From JAZSNL01 sp045536365 (GTDB taxonomy: Bacteria > Bacillota_I > Bacilli_A > ML615J-28 > CAG-313), in NCBI GenBank assembly GCA_045536365.1, contig JAZSNL010000016.1:124001-188000 (forward strand): a stretch of 64,000 nt of DNA, in the 5' to 3' direction. Below, piece after piece: positions 35,061 through 44,632 of the stretch. Numbering within the stretch: the stretch's first letter is position 1; every line of letters starts with the position of its first letter. Position numbers and translations under genes: made by a program. A model generated the notes under the pieces. It did not search any database. It had not been told where the DNA came from and worked only from the letters and a program-made list of their open reading frames with translations.

Positions 35061-35080
35061 ATTTTAAAGGAGATAATAAA

Positions 35081-36460
35081 ATGAAAAGAACAAAAATTAA
35101 ACAAGTGTTTTTAGAAAAAACAGAAAAAGAAGTATTAATTTATGCGTGGGTAAGAACAAATAGAGCTCAAGCACAATTTGGTTTTTTAAATATTAATGAT
35201 GGATCTACATTAGCAAACCTTCAAGTTGTTTATGATACGACATTAGATAACTTTTTAGAAGTATCAAAATATCGTGTAGGTGTTTCTGTTATGGTAAAAG
35301 GCGACGTTATTTTAACACCTGAAGCCAAACAACCTCTTGAAATTAGAGCAAAAGAAGTGGTAATGTTAGGAGATTGTCCTGAAAATTATCCAATTCAACC
35401 AAAACGTCACACAAGAGAATTTTTAAGAGAAAACGCTCATTTACGCGCAAGAACAAATTTATTTAATGCAGTATTTAGAATTAGAAGTGTAGCTGCTATG
35501 GCAATTCATTCATATTTTCAAAGCAGAGGGTATGTATATGTACATACTCCATTGATCACATGCGCGGATTGCGAAGGAAGTGATCAAATGTTTAAAATCA
35601 CAACACTTAATATGAAAAATCCACCTTTAACTGAAGAAGGTGAAATAGATTATTCAAAAGATTTATTTGGAAAACAATCATTTATTACTGGTTCTGGCCA
35701 ACTACAAGGCGAAACGTTCGCTATGGCATTCGGCGATATATATACTTTTGGACCTACATTTAGAACAGAAAACTCTAATACAAAAACTCACGCTAATGAA
35801 TTTTGGATGATTGAACCAGAAATTGCTTTTTGTGATTTAGAAGGATTAATGGATGTTGAAGAAGAAATGTTAAAATATGTAATAAAATACGTTTTAGATA
35901 ATTGTAGTGAAGAAATTAATTTCTGTGATCAATTTGTTGAAAAAGGATTGAAGAAAAAATTAACAGATTTAGTTTCTGCTTCGTTTGTTCGTATTACTCA
36001 CCATGATGTAATTGATATTTTGTTAAAATCAAATCAAAAATGGGAATTTACACCTTCATATGAAGATGATATAGCAAAAGAACATGAAAGATATATAACA
36101 GAACACTTTAACGGTCCGGTATTTATTACAAATTGGCCAAAAGATATTAAAGCTTATTATATGAAAGTTAACGAAGATAATAAGACTGTTGCGGCAGTGG
36201 ATTTAATTGTTCCGATTTCTGGAGAATTAATGGGAGGTTCACAAAGAGAAGAAAATCTAGATGTTCTTTTAAAGAGAATGGAAGAAATGCATGTTGAAAG
36301 AGAAGGTATTGAATGGTATTTAGATACAAGACGTTATGGTGGATGCGTTCATTCAGGATTTGGAATGGGCTTTGAAAGATTAATTATGTATCTAACAGGT
36401 ATCGAAAATATTAGAGACGTAATACCTTTCCCTAGAACTCCTAGAAATTGTGAATTCTAA
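35081..36460 (+). CDS. asnS: Asparaginyl-tRNA synthetase
   Basis: Class IIb synthetase charging tRNA-Asn. The 459 residues have an N-terminal OB anticodon domain (VLIYAWVRTNRAQAQFGFL), then the catalytic core with CEGSDQMFKITTL near 168, motif 2 FGPTFRTENSNTKTHANEFW near 225, and motif 3 GFGMGFERLIMYLTG near 426. Asn rather than Asp specificity is supported by that EGSDQMF segment and the Asn-type T-box. AAAGGAG precedes ATG 35081. It shares a bidirectional terminator with the next convergent gene. Confidence 0.96.
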   Translation: MKRTKIKQVFLEKTEKEVLIYAWVRTNRAQAQFGFLNINDGSTLANLQVVYDTTLDNFLEVSKYRVGVSVMVKGDVILTPEAKQPLEIRAKEVVMLGDCPENYPIQPKRHTREFLRENAHLRARTNLFNAVFRIRSVAAMAIHSYFQSRGYVYVHTPLITCADCEGSDQMFKITTLNMKNPPLTEEGEIDYSKDLFGKQSFITGSGQLQGETFAMAFGDIYTFGPTFRTENSNTKTHANEFWMIEPEIAFCDLEGLMDVEEEMLKYVIKYVLDNCSEEINFCDQFVEKGLKKKLTDLVSASFVRITHHDVIDILLKSNQKWEFTPSYEDDIAKEHERYITEHFNGPVFITNWPKDIKAYYMKVNEDNKTVAAVDLIVPISGELMGGSQREENLDVLLKRMEEMHVEREGIEWYLDTRRYGGCVHSGFGMGFERLIMYLTGIENIRDVIPFPRTPRNCEF

Positions 36461-36463
36461 AAT

Positions 36464-36494
36464 AAAAAAGTGATTACTTAGTAATCACTTTTAT
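36464..36494. terminator. Bidirectional terminator between asnS and the 358-residue membrane protein gene
   Basis: Stem AAAAGTGATTAC/GTAATCACTTTT with a 3-nt loop and A/T flanks. Confidence 0.85.
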
Positions 36495-37567
36495 TTTTTT
36501 TGAAATTTATATTTTTTTGTGCGTTTATTATTTTTAACAGGTTCTTCTGTATCCCAAATTAAATAGAATAAAATAGCAACAATACCTGATAAAACTAATG
36601 CGATGGCACTTGCAAGAAGAATTCTTGGCCAAATAAACGCAAGATAAGGAGCTTTATTATAATTTTCAGCATATCCTTCGCTTCCTGCTTTACCGCTTGT
36701 ATAATCTTCAAGTGTAGGTAAGTCAGTCAAAGTACCTTCTGCTAAGTTTTTGATATTACCTTCTGAATCAGTATAAATTAAAGCAAAAGTAATTTCTTCT
36801 AATTCATTAAAGTAAGTTTTGCTTGTTTCACCTTCGAAAGGCATAATCTTATATAAGTAAGTAGTTACATCGTCAGGAGTATTAGTTGCGTTTTTGTCTA
36901 TTACTCTGTATGAAATAGTTGGACCTGAATAATAATAGTAATATGCGTTAGTACTTGTTGATTCACCGTTTTCGATATTTTCTAGATATGTATCTAAAGC
37001 AGTGTCACCAAATTCTTTTGAATTAGGATCAGTAGGATCTTTTTCTCCTTCACCGATACCTTCAACGAAAACTAATCCAATGTTTTGAGGATCAAAATTC
37101 TTTGTTGCAGCATAATCAATGTTTTCAAAAATAAAATAATAATTTAAGTTATATTCAAATTTCTTTTCGCCTGTGTCTTCGTTTTCTACTTCGACTTGAG
37201 TAACAACAGAATAAAGAACTACATCAAACCATCCTTCTATATGGAAAACTCCGTTTTTAAAGTAGTTTCCAATTGTTCCATCATAGATATTTGTGAAAGG
37301 AGTTTCACCATATTCTCTTCTAGTATCAGAATCTCGATATTTTAAAGTACCAGGGTTGAATTGATAGAAATGAGAAGTCCATTTCATTGTCTCATCCAAT
37401 GTTTGATTTGTAAGTTCGCCATTTTTATTTTCAATGTCGTAAATATGTTCCAAATATCTTTCGTGGTTAACTGTCCAGTTATATGCGTAAATAGCAATGC
37501 CTCCTACAGAACCTAATACTATTAATAAAGATATAAGGAAGGGAATAATTCTAATTTTTCTTTTCAT
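36491..37567 (-). CDS. Bitopic membrane protein of unknown function
   Basis: Not recognised. About 358 residues with an N-terminal membrane helix (IIPFLISLLIVLGSVGGIAI), an extracytoplasmic domain of about 270 residues rich in Tyr, Asn, Thr and Glu, a second helix near 310-335 (ILLASAIALVLSGIVAILFY) and a basic tail. ATG 37567 has AAGGA upstream; an extension to 37606 would overlap the promoter region. It is the only minus-strand gene of note on the right arm, hence head-on to replication. Confidence 0.75.
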   Translation of the reverse strand: MKRKIRIIPFLISLLIVLGSVGGIAIYAYNWTVNHERYLEHIYDIENKNGELTNQTLDETMKWTSHFYQFNPGTLKYRDSDTRREYGETPFTNIYDGTIGNYFKNGVFHIEGWFDVVLYSVVTQVEVENEDTGEKKFEYNLNYYFIFENIDYAATKNFDPQNIGLVFVEGIGEGEKDPTDPNSKEFGDTALDTYLENIENGESTSTNAYYYYYSGPTISYRVIDKNATNTPDDVTTYLYKIMPFEGETSKTYFNELEEITFALIYTDSEGNIKNLAEGTLTDLPTLEDYTSGKAGSEGYAENYNKAPYLAFIWPRILLASAIALVLSGIVAILFYLIWDTEEPVKNNKRTKKYKFQKK

Positions 37568-37596
37568 AAATAACCATCCTTTTTTAATTCCTATAA

Positions 37597-37625
37597 AGTA
37601 TATCATTAAAGAAGATAAATTTCAA
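37597..37625 (-). promoter_or_regulatory. Sigma-A promoter of the 358-residue membrane protein gene
   Basis: Minus-strand TTGAAA (37620-37625), 17 bp, TATACT (37597-37602). Confidence 0.75.
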
Positions 37626-37676
37626 TAGAAATATTATAAAACTAAAAACATTTTATACATTTTATACATTTTTATA

Positions 37677-37705
37677 TTGACAAACGTGAATTTTGTTGGT
37701 ATAAT
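37677..37705 (+). promoter_or_regulatory. Sigma-A promoter of the nfeD/SPFH operon
   Basis: TTGACA (37677-37682), 17 bp, TATAAT (37700-37705), 20 bp before the start at 37726. Confidence 0.85.
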
Positions 37706-37725
37706 AATGTTGAGGAGGAAATAGA

Positions 37726-38106
37726 ATGAAAATAGAATGGTTAAAAAATGAAAAAATAGAAAGCTCTATTACAGTCTATGAAAACAATATCACATTCCGA
37801 AAAAATATTTCAAATTTATTTGAAGAAGGTTTGGGTATTGTAATTGGAATCGATAAAGTAGAAAAAATGTTAGTTTTTAAAAAAATAACTGAAAAAAATA
37901 AAGATTCATTTGAACAATCTCATTTATATAAACTGGACTTTAAACCATCTTACGCAAGATTAAACAATAAAAAAATTGTTGAACTTATTAATTCAATGAT
38001 TCCTCAAAAAGATAAAAAACACAATTCTTGTAAATTGAAAGCATCATGGGATGAACAAGAAGAAATGTTATTAGTAAATGTGAAGGAGAGATGTGAGGAT
38101 GAATAA
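37726..38106 (+). CDS. Small soluble protein of unknown function, first gene of the nfeD/SPFH operon
   Basis: Not recognised. A 126-residue protein with no signal or membrane segment, rich in Lys and Glu. It has GAGGAGG upstream of ATG 37726 and a consensus promoter. Its end overlaps nfeD by 8 bp, so translation is probably coupled. The linkage suggests a role with the NfeD/SPFH membrane pair. Confidence 0.75.
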   Translation: MKIEWLKNEKIESSITVYENNITFRKNISNLFEEGLGIVIGIDKVEKMLVFKKITEKNKDSFEQSHLYKLDFKPSYARLNNKKIVELINSMIPQKDKKHNSCKLKASWDEQEEMLLVNVKERCEDE

Positions 38107-38569
38107 CTTATTATACTTATTAGTTTCTGCAATAGAAAAAGATGTATATATATACATATGGTTATTTGTTTTAATAGGACTAATTGTTTTTGAAGCATTA
38201 ACTGCTCAAATTGTAGCATTGTGGTTTATTGGTGCTTCTGCTGTATCTCTTATTCTAGCGATTTGTGGAGTTCCTTTTTGGATTCAAGGGGTAACGTTTG
38301 GAGTAGTATCAATGGCTTTATTGATATTTTCACAACCTTTAATAAAAAAATTGGCTGCTAAAAAAGAATTAAAAACAAATGCTGAAGAATTGACAGAAGA
38401 GGTAGGGGTTGTAGTTAAAGAAATTCCAACAGATGATATCGGTGAGGTAAAAGTAAAATATCAAGTATGGAATGCAATTAGTGAAGACAATATGCCTATT
38501 AGTGTGGGAACTAAAGTGGAAATTGTTGAAATTTTAGGAAATAAATTAATCGTAAGAATTAAAAAATAA
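38099..38569 (+). CDS. NfeD-family membrane protein
   Basis: About 156 residues: three closely spaced membrane helices at 20-85 (WLFVLIGLIVFEALTAQIVA and following) and a C-terminal OB-like beta domain from about 100 (VGVVVKEIPTDDIGEVKVKY), the short NfeD1b layout without the ClpP-like protease domain. It functions with SPFH/stomatin proteins encoded next to it. ATG 38099 has AAGGAG 8 bp upstream; a GTG two codons earlier also opens the frame. It is followed 11 bp later by the SPFH gene. Confidence 0.85.
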   Translation: MNNLLYLLVSAIEKDVYIYIWLFVLIGLIVFEALTAQIVALWFIGASAVSLILAICGVPFWIQGVTFGVVSMALLIFSQPLIKKLAAKKELKTNAEELTEEVGVVVKEIPTDDIGEVKVKYQVWNAISEDNMPISVGTKVEIVEILGNKLIVRIKK

Positions 38570-38580
38570 GGAGGAAAAAG

Positions 38581-39561
38581 ATGAGTAATTTATTATTAGT
38601 TGGGATGACAGGTCCTGTAGTTGCTATCATTGTTGTTTTAGTATTAGTTTTCTTATATTGTGTAACATGTATTAAAATTGTTTCACAAACAAATGCGTAT
38701 GTAATTGAACGTTTAGGTAAATATCAAAAAACTTGGAGAACAGGTGTTCACTTTTTAATACCATTTATTGACAGAATTGCTGTTGATAATAATTCAGTTA
38801 GTATTCCAGGAAGATTCGATTCTCCTAGACAAATTGGTGTAGTTAATTTAAAAGAACAAGTTGTTGACTTTGATCCACAACCTGTTATTACAAAAGATAA
38901 TGTTACAATGCAAATAGATACAGTTGTTTACTATCAAATTACAGATCCTAAAGCATATGTATATGGTGTATCTAATCCTATTAGAGCATTAGATAATTTA
39001 ACAACAACAACTATTCGTAATATTATGGGTTCATTAAAATTAGATGATGCGTTAACAAGTAGAGATACAGTTAATGAACAAATGAGAGATATTCTAGATA
39101 AAGCAACAGATCCTTGGGGAATTAAAGTTTTTCGTGTAGAAATTAAAAACATTATGCCTCCAAAAGATATTAGAGATGCAATGGAAAAAGAAATGCGTGC
39201 TGAACGTGAAAGACGTCAAGCTGTATTATTAGCAGAAGGTCAAAAACGTGCTGCTATCTTAGAGGCAGAAGGTATTAAAGAATCTGAAATTTTAAGAGCT
39301 GAAGCAAAACGTGAAGCATTAATTCGTGAAGCAGAAGGTAACGCTCAAGCTATTTTAACAGTTAATGAGGCTACTGCAAGAGGTTTAGAAATGATTAAAA
39401 ATGTTGGTGTTGATGAAGGAGTATTAACATTAAAAGCTTATGAAGCACTAGTAGATATGTCTAAAGGTCAAGCTACTAAGATTATTGTTCCATCAAATAT
39501 TCAAGGTTTAGCTGGTCTTGCAACATCATTAAAAGAAATTGTAACAGAAGAAAAGAAATAA
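38581..39561 (+). CDS. SPFH/stomatin-like membrane scaffold protein
   Basis: 326-residue band-7 protein (QmcA/stomatin type). It has one N-terminal helix (VVAIIVVLVLVFLYC), then the SPFH domain beginning IVSQTNAYVIERLGKY, with the typical DPWGIKVFRVEIKNI segment near 180 and an Ala/Glu/Arg-rich coiled coil (about 200-270). AGGAGG precedes ATG 38581. It is the downstream partner of nfeD, a pairing found throughout bacteria, and ends at a strong terminator. Confidence 0.93.
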   Translation: MSNLLLVGMTGPVVAIIVVLVLVFLYCVTCIKIVSQTNAYVIERLGKYQKTWRTGVHFLIPFIDRIAVDNNSVSIPGRFDSPRQIGVVNLKEQVVDFDPQPVITKDNVTMQIDTVVYYQITDPKAYVYGVSNPIRALDNLTTTTIRNIMGSLKLDDALTSRDTVNEQMRDILDKATDPWGIKVFRVEIKNIMPPKDIRDAMEKEMRAERERRQAVLLAEGQKRAAILEAEGIKESEILRAEAKREALIREAEGNAQAILTVNEATARGLEMIKNVGVDEGVLTLKAYEALVDMSKGQATKIIVPSNIQGLAGLATSLKEIVTEEKK

Positions 39562-39564
39562 TGT

Positions 39565-39592
39565 AAAAGAGCTCATATGAGCTCTTTTTCTT
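39565..39592 (+). terminator. Terminator of the nfeD/SPFH operon
   Basis: Perfect palindrome AAAAGAGCTCATATGAGC and its continuation, followed by a T run. Confidence 0.8.
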
Positions 39593-39620
39593 TTATTTAT
39601 ATATATATTTAAAATTGATG

Positions 39621-39648
39621 TTCTTTCTTTATATATATAAAGAAAGAA
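39621..39648. repeat. Perfect 28-bp palindrome upstream of ygiQ
   Basis: Each 14-base half is TTCTTTCTTTATAT or its exact reverse complement, with no spacer. It is not followed by a T run on the plus strand, so it is not a normal terminator for the upstream operon. It lies 70 bp before the ygiQ ribosome site. Confidence 0.6.
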
Positions 39649-39718
39649 AAAAATAATTTATTAAATAGATTATTTATTGGTCTTATGATATTATATCAGT
39701 ATTAAGGTGGTGATATAT

Positions 39719-41536
39719 ATGTTTTTACCTATTTGTAAAGAAGATATGAAAAAAAGAGGATGGGACGAGTTAGATTTTGTATATATAAGTGGAGATGCTT
39801 ATGTTGATCATCCATCTTTTGGTGTAGCAATAATATCAAGATTATTAGAAGCTCACGGATTTAAAATAGGTATTATACCACAACCAGATATTAATAAAGA
39901 AAATTGGATGTTAGAATTAGGAACACCTAAATTAGGATTCTTAGTAACTTCAGGTAATATTGATTCTATGGTTAACCATTATACTGTAAATAAAAACAGA
40001 AGAAATAAAGACAATTATTCTCCTGGTGGACAAATGGGAAAAAGACCAGATTATGCTGTTATTAAATATTGTAATGCAATAAGAGAAAAATTTCCAGATA
40101 CTCCTATTATTATAGGTGGAATAGAAGCTTCTTTGAGAAGATTGGCTCATTATGATTATATAAGCAATCAATTAATGAAATCTATTCTTATTGATAGTAA
40201 AGCTGACCTTATATTATATGGAATGGGAGAAAGAAACACTTTAGAAGTTGCAGAGGCTCTTCAAAGTGGATTAGACATACATGATATTATATATGTAAAA
40301 GGAACTGTATGGAAAACTAATAGAAAAGATTTAATAGACAATGAAGCTATTTATTTACCATCTTATGGAGAATTATCACAAGATAAATTAGCATATGCAA
40401 GAAGTTTTTATACGCAATATCGTAATACTGATTTTGTTACTGCAAAAACATTAGTAGAAGAATATCAACATCCACATATGTATGTAGTTCAAAATACTCC
40501 TTCAGAACCTTTAGATAGAGAGTTAATGGATTGGACTTATGATTTACCTTATGAAAGAACTTATCATCCTATATATAATAAAGAAGGAGGGGTTCCTGCA
40601 ATTCAAGAAGTTCAAAATAGTATAACTATAAACAGAGGTTGTTTTGGTTCATGTAGTTTTTGTGCTTTAACTTCTCATCAAGGGAGAATAATTCAATCAA
40701 GATCGAAAGAATCTGTTATGAAAGAAGCAGAAAAAATAATAAATAGTCCTTCTTTTAAAGGGTATATTCATGATGTAGGAGGACCTACTGCTAATTTCTA
40801 TAATCCATCATGTGAAAAACAATTAATAAAAGGTACTTGTGGAACAAAACAATGTTTATTTCCGACTAAATGTACTAATTTACAAGTTACTCATACAGAA
40901 TATTTAGATATATTAAAAACATTAAGAAATTTAAAAGGTGTTAAAAAAGTATTTGTAAGAAGTGGCATAAGATATGATTATCTTATGTATGATAAAGACG
41001 AATCTTTTTTTAGAGAATTAATACAACATCATATATCAGGACAATTGAAAGTTGCGCCTGAGCATGTAAGTAATAATGTTTTGTATTATATGCAAAAACC
41101 AAATAAGGAATTATATGATTCGTTCGTATCTAAATATTATAAATTAAATAAAGAATATGGTAAAAACCAATTTTTAGTTCCTTATTTAATGACAAGTCAT
41201 CCTGGATGCACTCTTGAAGATGCTGTAATGTTAGCTGAATATTTGAAAAGTCAAAATTTATATATAGAACAAGTACAAGATTTTTTCCCTACACCTTGTA
41301 CATTATCAACATGTATGTATTATACTGGTGTTGATCCAAGAACTATGGAAGAAGTATATATACCTCGTTCTAAAGAAGAAAGAGCGATGCAAAGAGCTTT
41401 AGTACAATATAGTAATCCTAAAAATTATGACTTAGTAAAAAAAGCCTTAATAAAGACTAATAGATTAGATTTAATAGGTTATGGACCAAATTGTTTAATA
41501 ACTCCTAAACCAAAATATATAAAAAATAAAAAATAA
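39719..41536 (+). CDS. ygiQ: YgiQ-family radical SAM protein
   Basis: About 605 residues of the UPF0313/YgiQ family; molecular function unknown. The N-terminal domain carries GDAYVDHPSFG near residue 25 and IIGGIEASLRRLAHYDY near 125, both family hallmarks. The radical-SAM cluster motif is RGCFGSCSFCAL (CxxxCxxC) near 308, followed by HDVGGPTANFY. The C-terminal part has VAPEH and DFFPTP segments. The frame opens at GTG 39710, but ATG 39719 follows AAGGTGG and the ATATAT spacer. No clear promoter found. Confidence 0.93.
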   Translation: MFLPICKEDMKKRGWDELDFVYISGDAYVDHPSFGVAIISRLLEAHGFKIGIIPQPDINKENWMLELGTPKLGFLVTSGNIDSMVNHYTVNKNRRNKDNYSPGGQMGKRPDYAVIKYCNAIREKFPDTPIIIGGIEASLRRLAHYDYISNQLMKSILIDSKADLILYGMGERNTLEVAEALQSGLDIHDIIYVKGTVWKTNRKDLIDNEAIYLPSYGELSQDKLAYARSFYTQYRNTDFVTAKTLVEEYQHPHMYVVQNTPSEPLDRELMDWTYDLPYERTYHPIYNKEGGVPAIQEVQNSITINRGCFGSCSFCALTSHQGRIIQSRSKESVMKEAEKIINSPSFKGYIHDVGGPTANFYNPSCEKQLIKGTCGTKQCLFPTKCTNLQVTHTEYLDILKTLRNLKGVKKVFVRSGIRYDYLMYDKDESFFRELIQHHISGQLKVAPEHVSNNVLYYMQKPNKELYDSFVSKYYKLNKEYGKNQFLVPYLMTSHPGCTLEDAVMLAEYLKSQNLYIEQVQDFFPTPCTLSTCMYYTGVDPRTMEEVYIPRSKEERAMQRALVQYSNPKNYDLVKKALIKTNRLDLIGYGPNCLITPKPKYIKNKK

Positions 41537-41544
41537 TAAAAGAC

Positions 41545-41573
41545 TTTAAAAAAAATAAAAAGTATGTTATAAT
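41545..41573 (+). promoter_or_regulatory. Sigma-A promoter of dnaX-ebfC-recR
   Basis: TTTAAA (41545-41550), 17 bp, TATAAT (41568-41573), with TG forming an extended -10. The leader that follows contains ATATAATAAAGAAAG twice. Confidence 0.75.
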
Positions 41574-41625
41574 ATATAATAAAGAAAGAATAAAAATATA
41601 TATATAATAAAGAAAGGAGCTTTTT

Positions 41626-44334
41626 ATGGCTTATAAAGCATTATATAGAAGCTATAGACCTGGTAAATTTTTAGAAGTAGTAGGACAAAAACCAATTATT
41701 AAAACATTACAAAATGCAATAAAAGAAAATAAAACTTCACACGCATACGTGTTTAGTGGTTCTAGAGGTATAGGTAAAACAACTATTGCAAGAATATTTG
41801 CAAAAGCAGTGAACTGTGAACAACCAGAAAACGGAGAACCTTGTAATATTTGTAAAAACTGTTTAGCTGTAATGAATGATTCTACTACTGATATCATTGA
41901 ACTTGATGCTGCTAGTAACAACGGCGTTGATGATATGAGAGATATTTTAGAAAAAGTTAATTTTTTACCAAGTTTTTTAAAGAAAAAAGTTTATATAATT
42001 GATGAAGCACATATGTTAACACAATCTTCTTTTAATGCTTTATTAAAAACGTTAGAAGAACCTCCATCTTACATAGTCTTTATTTTTGCAACTACAGAAC
42101 CTAATAAGTTGCCTGCGACAATTTTATCTCGTTGTCAAAGATTTAATTTTAAACCGTTAACTCAAAAAGAAATTAAAGATAATCTTAAATATATATGCCA
42201 TGAAGAAAATATTTTAATAACTGATGAAGCGTTAGATTGTATATCAGAAGCTGCTGAAGGTGGTATGCGTGACGCTTTGAGTATATTAGACCAAGTGAGT
42301 GTATATAGCGAAGATGAAATTACTGTTGAAGATGTAGAAAATGTTATAGGTAAAGTTTCAGCATATAAATCAATTGAAATTATCGAATCTTTAAAAAACA
42401 AGGATGCTTCAACATCACTTGGATTATTAAACGATTTAATCGACAATGGTAAAGAAATAAGTAGAATAACAAGTAATTTAACACAATTTTGTCGAGATAT
42501 GTTGTTATATAAAACAACTGAAAATAAAGATTTTTATAAACATGTGTTTGAAATAAAGGAATTCCAAGAATTAGCTGACGAAATTAGCGAAAGAGAATTG
42601 TTTTATTATATAGATGTTTTAGTAAATGTTCAAAATAAAATACGTTTTTCTAATACTCCGAAAATATTCCTTGAAATAGGCATTATGAAGATAATTAGCA
42701 ATGTTGAAACAGATTTAGATTTTGACGAAAGAATCTCTAAATTAGAAAAAAGACAACCTTCAGGTATGTATCCTCAATATAACAATACTGCTAATGATCC
42801 AACAATTGAAAATAGATTTGCGTTATTAGAAAATAAAGTTAAAAAATTATATGCTGAAATAGATAAAATGAATATTCCAGGTTTGAAAGAAACTATTAAT
42901 TCTAAATTTGAAATTTTAGAAGATTCTGCTTCTTTTGTGGCGACTCTTCCTAAAGACTTACCTGTGAGAATAGAAAATTTAGAACAATCAGTTAAAGAAT
43001 TAGACGATAGAATAGAAGTTTATCGTTCAAGTAATAATAATTCTTTATCTAATAATGAAACAAATGAACAAAAACAAGAAACTAATATAAATGAAGAATT
43101 AGTTAAAGTAAACGAAAGATTAGAAAAATTAGAAAATAGAGAAGTTGTTTATTCAGAAAATAATGTTAATGTTATTGATGATAATCGATTAAAAGAATTA
43201 TCTGAATTTGATGAACTAATTGCAAATTCTTTAGATGAATTGAAAAAAGATTTCAGTGAGTTATCTGAAAAAGTTCAAAGTATTCAAAATGCTTTAAATA
43301 ATGTTAATAGAGAAGAATTATCTAAACGTAGAAATCCATTTGAACAACCAAGAGAAAATACAGATGAAATCGTGTTTGATGATGAAATGTTTGGCTCAAC
43401 AGAACTTTCAGATATTCCTACTGAAGATATATATTCTTATGTAGAAGATATCGAAAAACAAATCACTGAAAAGATAGAGTTAATAGATAAGAAATTTTCT
43501 GATTATGCTACAATTGTTTTATTAAATGAAACAAAAGAAGATGTATTAAATTCTGTTAACAATAATCAATTGGAAGAAAAATTAGAAAGTTTAAAAGAAT
43601 TTATTGAAAACGTTAAAGAGTACAGTTTCAAACTTAATATAAAAGTTACTGCAATTGAACAAGAAATTGCAACATTAAAAGAACAAAAAGCAACTGTTAA
43701 ACCTGTTGTTGAAACTGAAACAAAAGTTGAAAAACAAGAAGTTGTAGAAACTAAACATGAAAAAGAAGAAAAAACTGAATCACCAGAAGAAGTGGTTGAA
43801 TCAGGAGAAAAAACTGTTGAATCTGTATATGATGTTAAAATTGTAGAAAGAATTTTACATCAAGCTAGAGATCCTAAATGTCGAGCTGAAAAAGATATAT
43901 TAATTAGCAAGTGGGATAAACTTTCAGTTAATGCGAGTCCTATGCTTGCAAATACTGCAAATTTATTATCAAGCGCTAAATTAGTTGCGAATGGTTTTAA
44001 TGAATTATTAATAGTTTACCCTAATGCTACATTGTGTAATCATATGATGGAAGAAAAAACACATCTTCAGGCTAAACAAATACTAAGAATTGTGTATGGA
44101 AAAGAATATGATTTTCTAGCGCTACCTGAAAATGTATGGCAATATAAGCGAAACGAATATCGTGGACAATATAGTATGGGTATTAGATATCCTAAACTTA
44201 CGCCAATTAACGATCCAGGATTAAAAGTTTTAAAATCACAAAATGCAACGTTGGGAAATAATAAACCTCAGCCAGTACAACAAGCTAAAGATATATTTGG
44301 GGATAATTTAGTAGATACGGAAGGAGAAAATTAA
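41626..44334 (+). CDS. dnaX: DNA polymerase III gamma/tau subunit, unusually long
   Basis: Clamp-loader ATPase. The 902 residues exceed the usual 550-650. Residues 1-370 are the AAA+ core: YRSYRPGKFLEVVGQ, Walker A SGSRGIGKTTIARIF, the zinc cysteines of CEQPENGEPCNICKNC, VYIIDEAHMLT and the SRC motif LSRCQRF. Residues of about 375-725 form a Glu/Lys/Leu-rich, coiled-coil linker with repeated LEKLENR-like heptads. Residues of about 730-902 resemble the tau C-terminal domain. No slippery frameshift signal was recognised. AAAGGAG precedes ATG 41626. It is followed by ebfC and recR, as in Bacillus. Confidence 0.94.
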   Translation: MAYKALYRSYRPGKFLEVVGQKPIIKTLQNAIKENKTSHAYVFSGSRGIGKTTIARIFAKAVNCEQPENGEPCNICKNCLAVMNDSTTDIIELDAASNNGVDDMRDILEKVNFLPSFLKKKVYIIDEAHMLTQSSFNALLKTLEEPPSYIVFIFATTEPNKLPATILSRCQRFNFKPLTQKEIKDNLKYICHEENILITDEALDCISEAAEGGMRDALSILDQVSVYSEDEITVEDVENVIGKVSAYKSIEIIESLKNKDASTSLGLLNDLIDNGKEISRITSNLTQFCRDMLLYKTTENKDFYKHVFEIKEFQELADEISERELFYYIDVLVNVQNKIRFSNTPKIFLEIGIMKIISNVETDLDFDERISKLEKRQPSGMYPQYNNTANDPTIENRFALLENKVKKLYAEIDKMNIPGLKETINSKFEILEDSASFVATLPKDLPVRIENLEQSVKELDDRIEVYRSSNNNSLSNNETNEQKQETNINEELVKVNERLEKLENREVVYSENNVNVIDDNRLKELSEFDELIANSLDELKKDFSELSEKVQSIQNALNNVNREELSKRRNPFEQPRENTDEIVFDDEMFGSTELSDIPTEDIYSYVEDIEKQITEKIELIDKKFSDYATIVLLNETKEDVLNSVNNNQLEEKLESLKEFIENVKEYSFKLNIKVTAIEQEIATLKEQKATVKPVVETETKVEKQEVVETKHEKEEKTESPEEVVESGEKTVESVYDVKIVERILHQARDPKCRAEKDILISKWDKLSVNASPMLANTANLLSSAKLVANGFNELLIVYPNATLCNHMMEEKTHLQAKQILRIVYGKEYDFLALPENVWQYKRNEYRGQYSMGIRYPKLTPINDPGLKVLKSQNATLGNNKPQPVQQAKDIFGDNLVDTEGEN

Positions 44335-44336
44335 TA

Positions 44337-44630
44337 ATGAATCAACAAATGATGAGAAAACTTCAACAATTAAAAAAAGAAATGGTTGAAACACAAAACG
44401 AAATTCTAAAAACTGAATTTAAAACAACTTGTGGAGCTGCTACAATTGTAATGTTAGGCAGCAAGGAAATTAAACAGGTTATATTCAGTGAAGATTATGA
44501 AGTGAAAGAAAAAGAAGATTTAGAAGTTTTAAGTGATATGGTCGTTGCCGGATGCAGACAATTAATTAAAGAAATAGATGAATATACTGCTGAAAAAATG
44601 CAAAAGTATGCATCTTTCTTAGGAATGTAA
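44337..44630 (+). CDS. ebfC: Nucleoid-associated protein EbfC/YbaB
   Basis: Small DNA-binding protein of 97 residues found between dnaX and recR in most bacteria. It opens with a helical MMRKLQQLKKEMVETQNEIL and has the VVAGCRQLIKEIDEYTAEKM end of the family. It starts 2 bp after the dnaX stop and 2 bp before recR, so all three are co-transcribed. Confidence 0.92.
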   Translation: MNQQMMRKLQQLKKEMVETQNEILKTEFKTTCGAATIVMLGSKEIKQVIFSEDYEVKEKEDLEVLSDMVVAGCRQLIKEIDEYTAEKMQKYASFLGM

Positions 44631-44632
44631 AA

